The notes beneath the pieces are model-generated. The model was given only the letters and a program-made list of their open reading frames with translations, made no database searches and was not told the DNA's origin. Of a stretch of DNA of 64,000 nucleotides, positions 61,311-64,000 are shown in pieces. The stretch is from positions 1-64,000 of the IMG/VR virus record IMGVR_UViG_3300032893_000763, one strand, 5' to 3'. The position numbers and the translations under genes are program-made. The DNA comes from a virus. Numbering within the stretch: position 1 is the first letter of the stretch; each line of letters begins with the position of its first letter.

Positions 61311-62264
61311 GTGGACATCGGAATCCCCATGAGCCTCTACACTCCCCTCGGGGAGATCGTGTTCAACGACCTCTCGGGTGACGCGACGAGCGCGAGCCTC
61401 GCTGGCCTCGGCGGCAATATCTGGCCCGGCCCCGGCGTCGTGCCCGCGTCCGTCTCGGCGGGGTGGAACGCCACCGGACTCCCGGCGGGCAACGGCTACC
61501 TCATGCAGTTCGCGTCCGGGATGCACGGCGGCGCGGTGCGCAACCCGGTGGACAACCGGCCGCACAAGCACGGCGGCATCATTCACAAGTTCTACTCCGG
61601 CCCCAAGTATTTCACCCTCCAGGGCCTCGTGGTCGGGGACACGCCGGAGATCCGCCAGGTGCTCTACGACTACCTGGCCGGGTGGGTCTTCTCCGCGATG
61701 CAGACGGACTGCCGCTTCTTCTTCAAGCCTCCGGGCCAGGCCACTCGCTTCAAGACGGTGCGCAACTACGATGCCACCGAGATCGTCGGCCCGCAGGGTA
61801 CGGCGGGCGCATCGCCGGACAACATCGCAGCGCCGAAGGAGTACACCGCGCAGTTCGTCTCGGTCAACCCGTTCTCGTACACGTACAGCGAGCGTGACAA
61901 CGGCGTCTACGAAGACGTGCCCACGATCTACGGCGGCGGCTCGGTGTTCATCCCGAACGAAGGCACCGCCGACACCTGGCCGGTCATCGAGGTCTACGCC
62001 CCGCCGTCGTCCAGCTTCCTCGCATCCTTCACGCTCGACAACGGCACGTACCAAGTCGAGTGGGCGGGCAACGTCGCCCACGGCCACTACGTCGAGGTTG
62101 ACATGTTCAACGAGACGATGTATATGGACGGGAACTCGACCAACGAACTCGGTGGGCTCAACGATCAGTCCGACTTCTGGAGCATCCCTCCGGGCGGGTG
62201 CACGGTGTCCGTCACCCCCGGTGCCCATCACATCGTGGTCAAGTCCAACGACGCTTGGGTCTAA
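61311..62264 (+). CDS. Distal tail protein (Dit-like)
   Basis: 317 residues, GTG start. N-terminal LYTPLGEIVFNDLSGDATSA, FYSGPKYFTLQGLVVGDTPE and a C-terminal galectin-like beta domain (WPVIEVYAPPSSSFLASFTL). First gene after the tape measure, as in siphovirus baseplates. Confidence 0.75.
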   Translation: MDIGIPMSLYTPLGEIVFNDLSGDATSASLAGLGGNIWPGPGVVPASVSAGWNATGLPAGNGYLMQFASGMHGGAVRNPVDNRPHKHGGIIHKFYSGPKYFTLQGLVVGDTPEIRQVLYDYLAGWVFSAMQTDCRFFFKPPGQATRFKTVRNYDATEIVGPQGTAGASPDNIAAPKEYTAQFVSVNPFSYTYSERDNGVYEDVPTIYGGGSVFIPNEGTADTWPVIEVYAPPSSSFLASFTLDNGTYQVEWAGNVAHGHYVEVDMFNETMYMDGNSTNELGGLNDQSDFWSIPPGGCTVSVTPGAHHIVVKSNDAWV

Positions 62265-62267
62265 GCC

Positions 62268-63476
62268 GTGGGCTCCCCGATCTACGCACCCGTAGAGTGG
62301 CGGTTCACGATCATGGCCCCGGTCGGCGCGGGCTCGTGGAAGAAGGTGTCGATCCTCACCCATCTCGCGGACAACATCGAGCTTCTCTATCAGTTGAACC
62401 GGAGCGCCATGCTCACGTTCACCGTCCCGAGCGACCATCCGCAGGTGAACATCCCGCACACGGACGGGCTCCCGTACCTCGCGGCTGGCCCGCGTTGGGT
62501 GCTCGGGTGGCGCAAGTCTCCCTCCTCGCTCGCTCCGTCTCCGGGTGGGTGGGAGTTGAAGTACGCCGGACGTGTGTGGTCGGTGCAGGATCAGGGCGAC
62601 GGCGACACGTCGAAGACGATGGTCACGTGCTTCGACGCACTCAAGCACCTGGAGAAGCGCATCGTGCGCTCGGCCGACGGCGACTTCCGCAAGCAGGTGC
62701 GGTGGTGGGGCTCGCCGCGCGGAGATGCGACCTACGACTCCATCATCCTCGACATGATCGAGCGCACGCAGACGCTCGTCGGCACCTGCCGCATCGACAC
62801 GACGGGCGGGCATTGGGTCACGTGCGGCGAGTCCACCGTCGGCTTCGATCAGGCGTACGTTCTGCCGTCGATCATCCGGCTCACGGACACCGGCAACATC
62901 GACCTCGACCCGACGCCGCTCGACGGCTCCGACAACGACTTCCTCCGCCTCGGCGCACTCCCCCGCCTCGGGACGGACAAGCCGAGCATCATCCTCGGCT
63001 ACGCTGCGCCTCCGCGCCGCGCAGTCAACTTCGACCGGACGACGACGCTCGACAACCTGGCGAACTCCGTCTACCTGTTCGGCAAGTCGAACAAGGGGCA
63101 CTTGGTCAATCAGTTCGACGCGGACTCGCAGGCGATCTACGACATCTTCGAGGACGTAACGGTCGTGTCCAACGTGGAGCACGTTGACCTGCTCACGGCA
63201 CTGGCCGAGGAGGAGATTTTCCTGCGCAAGTCGCCGCACGATCTCGTGTCCATCACGCCGACCCCCGAGGACTCGCCGCGCTTCTTCAACGAGTACGGCA
63301 TCGGAGACTCGATCTACCTCAAGGCGTCCAAGCCCGCGACCGGCACGACGTTCCCCGACACCCGTGACACGCTCTCCGGGCTCCAGCGGGTCTACGGTGC
63401 GAAGCTCAGCGTGAGCACGGAGTACGGCGAGGCCGTCTCGGAGCTTGTCGCCTCTGCACAGGCGGAGTCGAGCTAA
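62268..63476 (+). CDS. Tail-tip hub protein (Tal-like)
   Basis: 402 residues, GTG start. WELKYAGRVWSVQDQGDGDT and FDALKHLEKRIVR follow the gp27/Tal-like beta-barrel pattern, then a helical and beta C-terminus. Second gene after the tape measure; it forms the tail tip and may bear adhesins. Confidence 0.7.
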   Translation: MGSPIYAPVEWRFTIMAPVGAGSWKKVSILTHLADNIELLYQLNRSAMLTFTVPSDHPQVNIPHTDGLPYLAAGPRWVLGWRKSPSSLAPSPGGWELKYAGRVWSVQDQGDGDTSKTMVTCFDALKHLEKRIVRSADGDFRKQVRWWGSPRGDATYDSIILDMIERTQTLVGTCRIDTTGGHWVTCGESTVGFDQAYVLPSIIRLTDTGNIDLDPTPLDGSDNDFLRLGALPRLGTDKPSIILGYAAPPRRAVNFDRTTTLDNLANSVYLFGKSNKGHLVNQFDADSQAIYDIFEDVTVVSNVEHVDLLTALAEEEIFLRKSPHDLVSITPTPEDSPRFFNEYGIGDSIYLKASKPATGTTFPDTRDTLSGLQRVYGAKLSVSTEYGEAVSELVASAQAESS

Positions 63477-64000
63477 TGGCGCAGAACCAGCGCAGGACGA
63501 CCGTCCACACGAAGGTGTGGGGCGAGCACGACACCCGTATTCGCGGTGTGGAGACTCGCGCCGACGGCGAGTGGATCTACGTCGGCACGTACCCCGGCGA
63601 CGACAACACGACGCCGGACTCTCCTCCGTTCGAGAACGGGTGGGCGAACATCGGCTCGGGCAACGTGCCGCTGCGCTTCCGCTGGCTCCTCTCGGGCACC
63701 ATCGAGATCGAGGGCGAGATCAGCGGCGGCTCCGTCGGCACGGTGGTCTTCACGCTCCCCATCGGCTTCCGCCCGGACTACAAGCAGCACCCCGTCGGCG
63801 GCGACGGCTTCGACAACTTCATCCTGTGGGAGGTCGATACCGACGGCTCCGTGTCCATCGTCGGCCACGGCTCGACCGGCCCCACAGGCCCCACCGGCTC
63901 GGTAGGCCCGGCCGGAGCCACAGGCCCGGCGGGCGCGACCGGCCCTACCGGCCCTACGGGGCCGAGCGGCCCGAGCGGCTCTCCGGGTGGCCCCACGGGG
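63476..64000 (+). CDS. Collagen-repeat tail fibre (partial at right edge)
   Basis: At least 175 residues. N-terminal domain (MAQNQRRTTVHTKVWGEHDT) with beta strands (IEGEISGGSVGTVVFTLPIG), then Gly-X-Y repeats from about residue 135 (GPTGPTGSVGPAGATGPAGA) running off the end. Likely a trimeric receptor-binding fibre; the receptor domain is outside the window. Confidence 0.8.
   Translation, partial: MAQNQRRTTVHTKVWGEHDTRIRGVETRADGEWIYVGTYPGDDNTTPDSPPFENGWANIGSGNVPLRFRWLLSGTIEIEGEISGGSVGTVVFTLPIGFRPDYKQHPVGGDGFDNFILWEVDTDGSVSIVGHGSTGPTGPTGSVGPAGATGPAGATGPTGPTGPSGPSGSPGGPTG

Noticed and set aside
59217-63239. 1340-aa minus-strand open frame
   Set aside because: Shadow of the tape measure and tail-tip genes.

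Overview
The window looks like part of the genome of a tailed dsDNA phage (siphovirus type) with very high GC. The many small overlapping genes (ATGA and GTGA junctions), frequent GTG/TTG starts, and many start codons lying 6-8 bases after a TANNNT -10 box (leaderless transcripts) suggest an actinobacterial host. That is inference, because no host gene or integrase is visible. Start codons below were chosen from overlaps, ribosome sites and -10 spacing.

Layout. (1) 1-13,123, almost all minus strand: an early arm running off the left edge, with a DUF932 protein (partial), small genes, a MazG pyrophosphohydrolase with a degenerate paralogue, an 858-aa primase-helicase and another run of small genes; a lone plus-strand GIY-YIG endonuclease gene sits at 0.9 kb. 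(2) 13,124-13,681: divergent control region with iteron-like repeats. (3) 13.7-20.5 kb, plus strand: about 25 small genes, then structured non-coding stretches. (4) 20.7-28.1 kb: a 916-aa putative virion protein, a papain-like peptidase, candidate ncRNAs, both terminase subunits, a 3D-domain protein on the minus strand, lysozyme and a holin candidate. (5) 28.2-36.4 kb: FkbM methyltransferase, small genes, XkdF-like prohead protease, small beta-rich structural proteins. (6) 36.5-41.1 kb, minus strand: a tRNA-like element, a tmRNA, a ~780-nt stretch that behaves like a large structured RNA, a phosphoesterase, a sortase and a secreted collagen-like protein. (7) 41.2-45.8 kb: small accessory genes and a zincin. 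(8) 45.9-64 kb: scaffold, major capsid protein, an initiator-like tRNA, a sugar-modification cassette (three glycosyltransferase-like proteins and a PIG-L deacetylase), connector genes, major tail protein, tail chaperones, tape measure, distal tail proteins and a partial collagen-repeat tail fibre. No portal gene was recognised.

Three things stand out. First, a dispersed promoter family: a ~20-bp palindrome of consensus ATCACCCTTCCGGGGGATGC, then 31-34 nt, then a GCCGATACTTRGGAC core abutting the start codon. It occurs at 11 sites plus one degenerate site, on both strands, each heading an accessory gene or, once, a structured small RNA. Second, a candidate giant ncRNA next to the phage tmRNA. 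Third, a sortase gene directly downstream of a secreted collagen-like protein ending in LAYTK.

In the late region, structural operons (scaffold-capsid, connectors, tail) are broken up by accessory cassettes that carry their own leaderless promoters and hairpin terminators.
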